64,000 nt of DNA from Haemaphysalis longicornis (lineage: Eukaryota; Arthropoda; Arachnida; Ixodida; Ixodidae): contig CM023448.1 in the NCBI GenBank assembly GCA_013339765.2, positions 193,666,409 through 193,730,408 of the forward strand, written 5' to 3'. The position numbers and the translations under genes were made by a program. The notes beneath the pieces were generated by a model. It was not told the DNA's origin. It did no database searches and saw only the letters and a program-made list of their open reading frames with translations. Every line of letters starts with the position of its first letter. Positions within the stretch are counted from its first letter, which is position 1. Of the stretch, positions 46,320-55,976 are shown piece by piece.

Positions 46320-48414
46320 TAAAATTGCCCATTCATACCTTCACACCATGACCACCACCCTCCTGACCCAGCCTTCCCTAATCTGAGGAGCGCAAAATTA
46401 AGATCAAAACCCTGCTTCTCGCAAGAGGCAGCAACAAGTTGCCCCACTCATGCGAGGAGCAGAACTAGGAGCAACTTCGTGTCTCATGAGACGTTGTGGG
46501 TGGCCGCAAGAACAACATCCCTCCCTCTTCCTCCTCCCTGTGGAGGTCAGACGACGGTGGGTCATCCAGCGAAACAAGGAGTGGAGCCGCCCATAAAATT
46601 TGGGCAGTACTAGCGTGTCACCTGCCCCTCATGTTAGTGAAGAGCAGAATGGGGAAGCGAGTGTGCGCTTTTGCCTGCACGACCTATGGTTTTACTAATT
46701 CCTTCGAAATAGGGATTACTGTTGAATTCTTTTCGTCAACTTGAGCAAGGAAAAAGCCATCAAACTTTCGACAAACATCACTCAATAATGTGCCACAAGA
46801 AGGAGGAGAAAGTGTCCGTGCGCTCGGCAGTTGGAGGCTTAGGCCTGATACTGCAATTGCACTGCCACGTTGTAGCACATTTTATTTTTCCTTCGCAACT
46901 TGCAAAAAAAATTTAGCTTTGGAGTCGGCAATAGATGGAAGGCCAGACACATGAAAAAAGGTGTACCAATTCACCCTTCATGGGGAAAGGTCTCTTTCCT
47001 CCAGCATACCATATCTTCAGTGCCCCAGTTGCACCGACTGTATGTAGCAGGCCCATGACAACTAAATTTGTTTACTGATAATGGCAAATGTAGTGCCAGG
47101 AAAGCATAGGTGCTTTTTTTTTTCTTACAGAAACAATAAAAACAACACGAATGCTGCTGTTCCAAGTGCGAGGGGACATTATAAGCAAGAGAGCATGTAG
47201 CACATTAAGAAAAAAGAGTAATGAATTAAAGTTATTACGAGGAAAGCACACATCTCTGCTTCATTCAAACGGGTTGGCAGCTCATACTCCCCTACGACCT
47301 TGCTCGAGAAGAAATAATGCTGCCATCACTGAGAAACTTCACTTGAAGGGGCAGACTTCAATTTAGCTCCTTTCTTCACTATGACAGCATATTTAAGGGG
47401 GCTGCCAGTCGATATGCTGGCTCCGTGCCAAGAAATGTCCTGCAGAATTGGGCTACCACAGACTGAACCTTTACAACTTGCAGTGCGCTATGCTAATTTG
47501 TCGCAGATAAACAGTAATTCCCCCTTCTGGCACCTTGCTGTGTAATGGGACAACCATGGGTTGAATCTTGCTCAAGACAATAAAACTTGCAGAGAAGATT
47601 ATTGGGCTAGCATATGACAACTTTGAGATCTACTGAATTTTTAACAAAGTGGGTGGCCATAGTTGCTGCACACCACAGCGTAAACAGTGTGTTACAAGAA
47701 TTGGAGGTGGCAACATGTGTCTGGCTGTTGACAAGTCTGTATTGATTGTGTGCAAGTGTTGTTTCACAGCTAGTATTTGCTTTTTTTGGCGTTTTTCAAG
47801 TCAAGTGCCTCATCACAAGAAAAAAAAGGAGTATTACTTGCAATACCGGTTGTGATTAGACTGAACCTGTTAGCCACAAATTCTTTTTATTTGCTTTTTT
47901 TTGTAATTTAATCAGCCAATCCGTATAGACCATAACTGTGACATCATTGGCAAAGTGCAGGACAGCGCCAGGCACCACTCATCCTGCTCTCTTCCAATTA
48001 TCCAGCCTAATTAAATGGAGTGGTGCCAAACTTGGCACGCTTGCTATTCCGCCGTAGTAATGTTTCAAACGAAGCAACATTTGTGCGCTGTCTTCGCAGC
48101 CCCGTTAAATTTTTTTATCACTGGGTTTGAGGGTGTGTGCATACACTGCAAAATTCGAAGGCACTTTATTACTGACGCTTTCCCAGTAACATGCATTGCA
48201 CGTCTGGTTTGTAGTATGTAAGCAACGCAAAAGTTTTCCAACAAATACACTAGACAAGCATCTTAGTTCATATCAGGCGCATGATGTCACCCAAAACACA
48301 GTACGCCAGGCAAGAGTATCACTGCTGACACTGCTAATTTTGATGGGCACCAGAATGGCCTAAAGATGTTGCTCCTCACAAGCAAGGATCTTATATTGCA
48401 CGCTGTGGACGTAC

Positions 48415-48569
48415 CCACCACGGGACCGGGTAGTCTTGAATTCTGCGTTTGGAGGGATTTCTTTCAGCACGTCTGCCAGAAGGAACTCGAAGTCAGCAGA
48501 TGACTCTTGGTGGCTCACGAGCACAGTTGTCTCTCGTGCTATCGCACAGAACTCGATGGGCTGAGCCAT
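48415..48569 (-). CDS. VAMP7: VAMP7 exon 1, longin domain start
   Basis: Starts at ATG 48569 with MAQPIEFCAIARETTVLVSH, the beta strands that open a longin domain (compare the ARGTT core of other VAMP7 proteins). FEFLLADVLKEIPPNAEFK, the first longin helix, follows. The donor GGTGG|GTACGT leaves phase 2 and splits a Gly codon completed by exon 2. This gives SRGGYVFH where the family has SHGNYLFH, which is why this donor was chosen over reading through. Confidence 0.9.
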
Positions 48570-48791
48570 TTCCGTAAACTGCGATTAAATGGAAACACAA
48601 GCAACAAATGCTTCAGTTGCATACAACTTGTTATAAAATAAAGGCATCTGCTTGGCCAAGGTGGCCTTTTAGGGCACTGCACTTTGGTGCCCGGTACAGG
48701 AGTTTGGCGGCGGCGATGGCAGCAGTGAAGGCAAAGGCAATGCCGCATAACCGAGTGAGCTACGAGAGGCTTCAGGCAGAAAAAAAAAAAA

Positions 48792-48956
48792 GGAGCGTCT
48801 GGCGAAAGTGCAAGTGGGAGGGTGGCACGCACTGCTATGGAGTCTTCTCCCCAGCGCGTCGCCACAGCTCAGTATGTCTCACTGCCTCCCCCTCACACTT
48901 TGCCGTGCATTGCCACCGGGGAGTGCTCTCCCCCTCACACTTTCGCCAGACGCTCC
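48792..48956. repeat. Inverted repeat with 19-bp perfect arms
   Basis: GGAGCGTCTGGCGAAAGTG (48792-48810) recurs as its complement at 48938-48956. The sequence CCCCTCACACTTT also occurs twice within the right half. Confidence 0.85.
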
Positions 48957-49566
48957 TTCTCCGTTTGTGGCTCATCCAAGCCACGTGACACTTGCACGGA
49001 AGGTTCAAACGCGACTTGCAACAACATGCTCAGCGGCGGCGAAGTGCTGTGAGATAACAGCAAAGTAGCGTGCCACCGTGCGTTCACTGATCACGTGATC
49101 ACTTCCTCAGCCGTGACCAAGAAGACTGCAGTTTGTGCTGTGCACAAATTTTGCATTAAGGAGTACAGTAATCATCAGTGCATTTTTACTGATGGGGACG
49201 TCTAAATATTTTCCCTTGGAACCGGGGTGATGGCAACTGCCCCCTAGCTTGCGCAAGTTTTCTACATAAGCTTGTTAAAACTAAAGCCCTTATTTTCGCT
49301 CGGATTATGTGCTTAAAATCTGTTTGCAACAGGCATTGGTGATTACCACTGCACGCCAGTTAATGCTTCTACCTGTAAAACCCAGTGCTTTAGGACAGTG
49401 GATGTTACTTCCATTTTGGGATGAACAGTGACTTGAGCAATTCATTGTGATGGATGTGTCAAGACCTCTGCCACAGTGTACACGTTCCATCCTGTTGCGA
49501 GTACTTGCTCACATAGGTTCTTGTTCTCAGGCAGCCAGCTTGGGCCTCAAAAAGTGACGCACTACC

Positions 49567-49633
49567 TGTTGCATTACCACAAAAATGCATTACCACACTA
49601 CCTGCATTACCACACTACCTGTCGCATTACCAC
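49567..49633. repeat. Short tandem repeat, ~17-bp unit
   Basis: The unit GCATTACCACACTACCT is repeated three to four times with small length changes. Confidence 0.8.
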
Positions 49634-49690
49634 CTCTACTGACGTTTACGTTTCTGCCCAACCAACCCACCATCTCTGCCAGCTCCCTAC

Positions 49691-49771
49691 TCCACTATGG
49701 CGCGCCTCATCGCCTGCGTTGCGTCGGCGCGTTAAACCGTCACCACGGTTAAACCCTACAATCAATCAATC
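49691..49771 (+). repeat. SINE fragment, 3' part only
   Basis: Matches the 3' body of the tick SINE (CGCCTCATCGCCTGCGTTG, then GGCGCGTTAAACC) and the TTAAACCCTACAATCAATC tail, with a short internal duplication of the GTTAAACC segment. Confidence 0.82.
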
Positions 49772-50937
49772 TGCCACCTCCCATTTGATGGCCTCTGACA
49801 GTCACCTTCAGTTTTACTTCTAACCGTATTTACATTATTTTAACCTAAAGCGTGAACGGCAATGCAGACATTGGCTAATGAAAGTAAACAGGCTCCGTGC
49901 CTCTTCAGCCCTCAAATGCAGTTAGCACCTTGCTACCTTCGTAATTCTTTTGAGCCCCTCTCGCCAAGCAGCGACAACTAGGCTTCCGACCTTCTTGGTA
50001 AAGTTTCACTTTTCAGAACTGCTGGAAAGTCGAAACCAGTGGCATCTGCCCCACTGGTAAATATATTTAAGCAACAAAGCAAATTGTCACTAATAAAACG
50101 GCTATCTCATGAAACTCTCCTCTGCTCACATTCTTAGTTAAATACGACTATTACTCTACACACTACACATTCGTAATGCTCATTGCACCACAAGGCTTCC
50201 AAAAAAAAAAAAAACACATATGTATGTACCTTCAAGTGAGTTTCCCTCGCTTGTTAAAACAGCACGCGGTTTGGGTAAGACAACCACTTATCATGCAATC
50301 GTTTTCACAGTCTTCGGCAACACACGCCCACCCCACGCCAGATAAACATCGCTCATGGCACTAATCGCAGTGATGGCACTGACCACCGTCAACGGTATTT
50401 GACCACCGTTGCAATGAAATGTTGCGTATGTTTACATAGCTTCCTGAGGCCTGCCTTTGTGCAGTTTTCTACCTCGAAACGAAGTTTTCGACTGGCTGCA
50501 ACGTTTGCAAGCATCCACTTGGAAGCGATTTGATAAATGAGTAAAATTTCACATCATTTTCTGAAAGTTGCTTTTCGAACTTCGGAGCTAAAATCATATA
50601 AATTAACATTATTAACCAAAATAGTTGTCCTGGAGAAAGAAGTTTTCCAATAACATGTATTACCGTAGAGGAAGCGCGAACACAGGGCAAGAAGAAGCAC
50701 GTGAGGATTTGCTGACGATAATGTTGGTGATAGCTCAAGAAACTCTATGAAACTCCTCCATGCACTGAAGCCCCTTTGGCTAGCTTTGGCTAATTTTGCC
50801 GCTTTCTGCTTCGGCATGGCTTCGGCTACAGTTCAGTGTACTTTCGCGCCTTGGGAGACAAATGTGACGAATCCTCCCTGTTCCGCGACTATATTTATCG
50901 GTTTTCCATTGCGTAATTTTGCTTGGCGTCTGTGAAC

Positions 50938-52503
50938 ATGCCGTTTCGCAAAAAGGCCAAGGGTTTAAAAGTACGCGGGAAACACGACGACGTTAAATCG
51001 GTGAAATCACTTTCTGCGCAAAGCAACGAGGCAGGAGTCGTCATGGAGGAAGCATCCAGTCACAACAGCGGAAGCCGGCGCATTGGGCCCGTAAAGCGTT
51101 CAGCAACCGATTCCAAGCGTTCAAGTACACAGAGAAACTTGAATGCTGCTGCCGACTCGGCCTCTGCGCAACCTTCGGGTTACGGTTCTTCGCCACTCGC
51201 GTCCCGTGACAGCGTCGGCTCTCCATCCAGAAGGAGCACTACACGGCAGACTACGCGCAAGGCAGAACTGGCCACCGACTTTCCGGGGCGAAAATCCGCT
51301 GGCGCACTTCCGCCCGGTGGTAAGGTTCGCCAAGAGCGGCCGTTGTCTAAGGCCACACGCAGCTCCAAAGTCGATGACAGCCAGCAGGCCACCTTGACTC
51401 CAGCAAGGGCGAGAGCTACACGAACTTCGCAGCCTGTTGCCAAGACTCGAGGCACTATTCGCCCGAGGTCGGCGGAGGAAGTGGAAGCACGAAGTGGAGC
51501 CGCTGGGTCGTCCCGCTCCAAGCCGGAAGACGCGCAGACCAAAGCTCGTGAGATTCCGAGCCCTGAAGGCCCGGCCTTAGTTGCCAAGCGGTCGCCCAAG
51601 CCAACTAGTGTACCGGGTGCCGCAGAGCAAAATGTGTCGGCGACTGCTACGGCATCCTCAGCACCGCCAACCAATAGATCAGGACGGCGCGGGCCAGCGA
51701 AGCGCTCTCTCGATGCGCCAAAGGTGGGAGAGCAGGCCGGTCCTGTGGCCCAACAGCAGAAGCGTGCTACACGTGCCACAGGGCAGCCCAAACCACACTG
51801 CCCACCAGCAAGGGGTGCTGGCAGGACAAGGGCTGAGAGTGGCTCAGAAAAAGGAGCGAACACAAAAGAGAAACTGGCAAAGGGCAAAGTTACGAAGGGT
51901 GCCACACCGCAGGCAAAGACATCTGCTGCCAGACGCGCTGCAAAGCAGAAACAAGTGGGGAAGAAACGGCGTGGGGAACCCTTGGATACCGAAGAGGCGT
52001 CATCAGATGCCACTGACAGCAGCTATGTGGTGCCACGGGGCCTTCTGCAGCCATACAGGCGCAAGGATCGCTTTTTTGACGACTACGTTAAGCCCTGGCA
52101 AGAAGAGGAGTACTTCTGGAGTGACTCCGAATCTGAAGACATCTCAAATGCTTCCATCAGCAGCATCATACCCCCCCCTGGCCTACTGCAGCCGTACCGA
52201 AAGAAGCGGCGGCTGATTGGCACCAGCAGTGAAGACAGCCTCTCGGAATCGGATGCAGATTACGAAGAGGAAGAGGATCTGTCAGCAAGGTGCCACAGGA
52301 TCTTTGGTATGGACATGCTGCCTAACTCGACGACGACAAAGGCTGAAGCCATCAGCATGCTGGTGTCATTTGTAAGCAGCCGCAGACTCCCGTGGGGTGC
52401 ACTGGCAGAGCTGGTCACCCTTGTCAACAAACTGTTTGCACCGGCCAAAAATGTCCTGCCAGACTCCAAAGCCCTAGCAGACATATTGTCGCACATGCCC
52501 TAA
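50938..52503 (+). CDS. Orphan basic, disordered protein, intronless
   Basis: 521 residues from ATG 50938 (MPFRKKAKGLKVRGKHDDVK); the frame is open slightly upstream but has no ATG. Residues 1-350 or so are Lys/Arg/Ser/Ala-rich and probably disordered, with likely nuclear-localisation clusters such as KQKQVGKKRRGE. Two acidic segments each follow a GLLQPYR(R/K)K repeat. The last 65 residues (RIFGMDMLPNSTTTKAE, then ISMLVSFVSSRRLPWGALAEL) look like a compact helical domain. That tail resembles a helical region I associate with transposon-linked proteins in ticks, but this is from memory and weak. AATAAA at 52585-52590 lies 82 bases after the stop. An AT-rich TATATTTATC sits about 45 bases upstream of the ATG. 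Function unknown. Confidence 0.75.
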   Translation: MPFRKKAKGLKVRGKHDDVKSVKSLSAQSNEAGVVMEEASSHNSGSRRIGPVKRSATDSKRSSTQRNLNAAADSASAQPSGYGSSPLASRDSVGSPSRRSTTRQTTRKAELATDFPGRKSAGALPPGGKVRQERPLSKATRSSKVDDSQQATLTPARARATRTSQPVAKTRGTIRPRSAEEVEARSGAAGSSRSKPEDAQTKAREIPSPEGPALVAKRSPKPTSVPGAAEQNVSATATASSAPPTNRSGRRGPAKRSLDAPKVGEQAGPVAQQQKRATRATGQPKPHCPPARGAGRTRAESGSEKGANTKEKLAKGKVTKGATPQAKTSAARRAAKQKQVGKKRRGEPLDTEEASSDATDSSYVVPRGLLQPYRRKDRFFDDYVKPWQEEEYFWSDSESEDISNASISSIIPPPGLLQPYRKKRRLIGTSSEDSLSESDADYEEEEDLSARCHRIFGMDMLPNSTTTKAEAISMLVSFVSSRRLPWGALAELVTLVNKLFAPAKNVLPDSKALADILSHMP

Positions 52504-52584
52504 GCATCAGCCTATTTCATCTGTGGGTCGCTACGCTCCTCATGTAATGCCCCAAGGCAGATGCACCTTAGTAATTCTTTGGGC

Positions 52585-52590
52585 AATAAA
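52585..52590 (+). terminator. Poly(A) signal of the orphan gene
   Basis: Canonical AATAAA, 82 bases past the TAA stop. Confidence 0.6.
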
Positions 52591-52767
52591 GAAGAGGCGC
52601 AAATATGTGACGTGCTTTTCATGGCTTATCAGTGTGGCACACTCCCTATCAAAAACACGCTTTTGCAATTTAAGGCCAGCTGGGGAGTACAGGTGTGCTG
52701 CTTGATACAGTGGCTCAAAGAAGTCCCCGCATCGGGCGAAGCAGAAATTATCATAGGTCCCCTGCCC

Positions 52768-53370
52768 ACATTTGGTTCTGCTTTCTGCATTGCCTCATCC
52801 GGTTGTTGTGCCCCACCACAACTATTTCTCACTACATCTTGGAAAAAAAATGGTGGTTACCCTTCAGGATGGAATAAAAACAAGCTCAGATAAGCAAGAC
52901 TCAATGTGAGAACACAGTGCATCTAGCTCCTAAGCTTTGTAGAGATATTTTATCTTGACGAGTGTGAGGGTGGGCAGAGTCAGTAGAGCCGTCAGTCCTT
53001 GCTGATGAACACAAAAATTTAGGGGAAGAGAATGGCGGGAGGTATTAATTTATGTTCCTCCCTATCTGAGACTGTGTATTAAGAGCGTTTGCCGAGCTCG
53101 AGAAAGGTCAAAATTGCATGTCTTTCATGGAGCTCTTAGCATTACCAGTAATGGAGGTGGCGCTAAATTTGACCACTCCCAAAGGGTGGAGTTGTTTCAA
53201 ACAGATTTTTCTTGAAGTAAATATTTAGCAAATGTTCAGCGTTTGAGCAGGACAGTAGTAAAAAGTTAATACACGTTCTCCCCTGCACCCTTGAAAAGGC
53301 CTTGAAAGGGCCTTGGAAGTCTTTCAATATCCTCGAATTCTTCTCCCTGAATCCTGTACGAACCCTGGTT
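52768..53370 (+). repeat. Dispersed repeat copy 2, uninterrupted
   Basis: Homologous to 31045-31409 plus 32967-33310. Where copy 1 carries the TTAA transposon, this copy reads TGTATTAAGAGCG with a single TTAA. The repeat's family is not recognised; its CTTGAAAG/TGTACGAACCCTG end may be the 3' part of a LINE. Confidence 0.85.
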
Positions 53371-54191
53371 GTGTGGTCTTTTGGACTAGCTTTGAATTGG
53401 TTCTCAGAAGTTGTAAAATACTTCATATCCACAGAAAACCTTGTAAGCTCTAATGTTCCACATTGTAAATCTGGAACACGTTCAACATGAGCTGCTGTAA
53501 CCTGTCATCACAATACCCTCCATTAAAGCAATGCTTCTTTTCACGGTAACCCAGCATTGCTTTGTTTTGTTCCACATCAAAGCTAAGAAACACTTTTCTC
53601 TTCCCATTACCCATGATTTAGCACAAAAATTTCAAGTGCCGCCAGTTACTCGTGTAAATGCTGTGATCCAATTTTGCCTTTTTGAAGTTGCTCGTGTAAA
53701 TGCTGCAGTGATTCAATTTTGTCTTTGTGAAGACGCAATGAAGAATCTATGGTGTTCTGTAAGGTACAAGGTGTGCTGCAAATATTTTCTTCCCACTACT
53801 ACAGAACAGTAACTGCTGAAATCAGCAATACAAGGACCTTTGGCAATTTTCAGTGGTGATATCGTATGTTGGCTGCAAATGATGTGCCATTCTAATAAGA
53901 GACAATCAGTGCAGCACTTGGTGGCTGTACCTGTGGGTCCACATGTGCCCTCATGCCATGCTACACTGCGTTGTCAGGGCTAGCAGCCCGGTGCTGCCAA
54001 CTGCCTTGACTGCAATTTAAGGGTGTGCCGAGCACGTGGGCCCTCACGTGTGCGAACCGCACCCTCCCTAGTGGCCTGGTGCTCCTGTCAGCTCCCTCCT
54101 CACCCTTCTCCCCCGACCAAGGTGACAAGCACCACGAAGGTGCTCCCTCTAGGGCACAGCAGCATTCTAACCGCGCAAAGCTCAATAAAGT

Positions 54192-54254
<63 letters not shown>
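54192..54254. repeat. (CT)n microsatellite after AATAAA
   Basis: About 31 CT units directly after CAATAAAGTG. A similar AATAAAG plus CT/TATC-rich tail occurs at 18660 and 23575, suggesting tails of one retroposon family. Confidence 0.9.
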
Positions 54255-54255
<1 letters not shown>

Positions 54256-55423
54256 GGGCTTGTATGCCATGCTCTGGAACTGCGCGGGCCCAACTAGGAG
54301 CACTACATTCATTGAGGCGAGGCGGCCCCCCATTATGGGACAGGCAGAGGCTGCGGTCATGGACAGCTTAGTGAGCTAGACAGTTTCCCGCCCAAGCTGG
54401 GCACAGCCGGTCCAGTGAGTGTTCCACGTTTTCACTGAGCACTAAAGCGTGGCTTGTTGAGTTTGCCTGCTTTCGAGAGCAGTTTCTGTACCAGGGACCA
54501 GATTCTGAAAGCACCCTTGCTTACAGATCTGTTCCTTTCAATCTCACTACTCCCATGTCCTTCCTCACGCTCTGTGAGAGCCTTTGGCTTTGTAGTGCAT
54601 CTTCATTACTCAATACTTCGAAGCCCAAACCTATTTTTCTGAAGTCTTCATTTGCTTTAGATATGTCACGGCTAAAAGGAGTGAAAAAAAAAAAACGAAC
54701 AAAATATCAGGTTCCAGTACAAGATGCATGGTACGGTCGGTGGCATTGGTTCTCACTTTGTAGTCTCTCTCATCTGCCTGCCCCCATTCTGCTGCGCAAT
54801 AGCACAGATGTTCGTATATGCTTTGGCTAACTTTATCATCGAGGTAAGCTTTTGCTCGCCTTCTGCGAAAGGTAATTAATATTTGTCAGTTAAAGGCATA
54901 GGCACATGATGCAGGGGGAACAGAAAAATTCAATTCCTCTACCATACGTTCGATAATGAAATACCAGTGCTAGGGAAGCACCAAGATTGAAGGACAGCGC
55001 AACTAACGACTGATTTATTTGGAAAACATTTTTAAAAATTTTGCAATTTCATTTTGCTTCCACGATACCATAATGACACCACGTACGCCATCCTACCATC
55101 CTACTGTAACGTTAATTTCATGCATAAGCGAAACTAGCTGAACCTGTCGAATTTTCGTAACACTTTAAAGAATTTAAAATTTTTAGAAATTAGACGTTGA
55201 AATTGGATGTATAATGCAAAATATTGAATAAATCCGTTCTACGCGAAGAAGCGGTCACTGACGTTGTTGCGACGTCACAGGTTCGCCCGTCCCGGCCAAC
55301 ACCATTTGTCGACGCCATGTTCCTCGGTCAGGGTAGTCGTCACCGTTGGAATAGTTACGCAGACGCCTGATTACAGGACGAGCAACAGCTGTACTTGATT
55401 CTTAGACGTCGGCACTTTTCGGT

Positions 55424-55976
55424 ATGGCCACCGGCGCAAACACTACCCCTCTGGGACGTCTGAATTCCTTCCCGGTGGTGCGTCCTACTGCCGGTGCCGG
55501 GGTGTCTTTGTTGAAGCCTAGCTACATGGCCGGCGCGTTGCCACCAGCCGCGACGCAGGCCAACGGTACCCCTAGCGTTGTGCCACCACCGGCGCCTCCC
55601 CTGATTCTGCCAGTCTTCCCTGCTTTGCCAACGTCTACGAAGTCTGAAAAGGATCACGATGAACGCGACAAGGACCGCGATCGGGAGCGCGAGCGTGACC
55701 GCGACCGAGACAGCAGGAGAGACCGTGATAAGGAGCGCTCAAGAGACCGTGGCAGAGACCGCGGTCGTGCTCGAAGCCGCGATCGCAGCAGAGATCGGCA
55801 CCGTGACAGAAGTCGTGGGAAGAGCCGCGACAAGAGTCGGGAGAGGAGCCGGGACAAAAGTCGCGACCGAAGGGATCGAGACCGCGACAGTCACAAGGAG
55901 CGCGACCGAGACAAGGACCGTGATCGAGACAAGGACCGCGACAGGGACCGGGAAAAAGAACGGGAGCCTGCGCTCC
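55424..55976 (+). CDS. SF1: SF1 exon 1 with RD/RE/RS-rich block
   Basis: ATG 55424 in the context GGTATGG. Residues 1-10 read MATGANTTPL, near-identical to the vertebrate SF1 start. Residues 11-72 are Pro/Ala-rich. Residues 73-184 are almost entirely Arg, Asp, Glu, Lys and Ser (for example RDRERERDRDRDS and SRDKSRERSRDKSRD), an RS-like region as found in U2AF65 and SR proteins. Vertebrate SF1 has no such block here. The donor CTCC|GTAAGT leaves phase 1. The region's likely role in binding other splicing factors or RNA is inferred from composition. Confidence 0.9.

Larger units (their letters stand above)
42935..48414. other. VAMP7 intron 1
   Basis: Holds a 59-bp tandem duplication (44235-44349), a LINE 3' remnant (about 44600-45480) and a GC-rich inverted-repeat element (45953-46319). 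The remainder is unrecognised. Confidence 0.6.
34849..48569 (-). other. VAMP7: Gene locus: VAMP7-type longin R-SNARE
   Basis: Five minus-strand exons, in transcript order 48569-48415, 42934-42838, 40273-40172, 36693-36534 and 36083-35940, encode about 219 residues, against 220 in human VAMP7. The order is longin domain (exons 1-3), R-SNARE coiled coil (exon 4) and C-terminal membrane anchor (exon 5). The protein drives fusion of late endosomal, lysosomal and secretory vesicles. All junctions fit in phase except exon 3 to exon 4. An AATAAA at 34854-34849 on this strand is a plausible poly(A) signal, giving a 3' UTR of about 1.1 kb. Confidence 0.9.
48570..50937. other. Divergent intergenic region between VAMP7 and the orphan gene
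   Basis: Likely holds both promoters. It contains an inverted repeat (48792-48956), a 14-bp palindrome with CACGTG (49088-49101), a short tandem repeat (49567-49633) and a SINE fragment (49691-49771). Nothing else is recognised. Confidence 0.5.
52591..55423. other. Intergenic region between the orphan gene and SF1
   Basis: Contains dispersed repeat copy 2 (52768-53370), a retroposon-like tail with a long CT microsatellite (54180-54254) and, towards the end, the SF1 promoter and 5' UTR with increased CpG from about 55240. No other gene is supported. Confidence 0.5.

Noticed and set aside
51180..52216. Large antisense and alternative frames within the orphan gene
   Set aside because: Codon-bias shadows of the 521-residue frame; no start context or domain.
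54023..54297. Ser-Leu or Arg-Glu repeat proteins
   Set aside because: Translation of the CT microsatellite on either strand.
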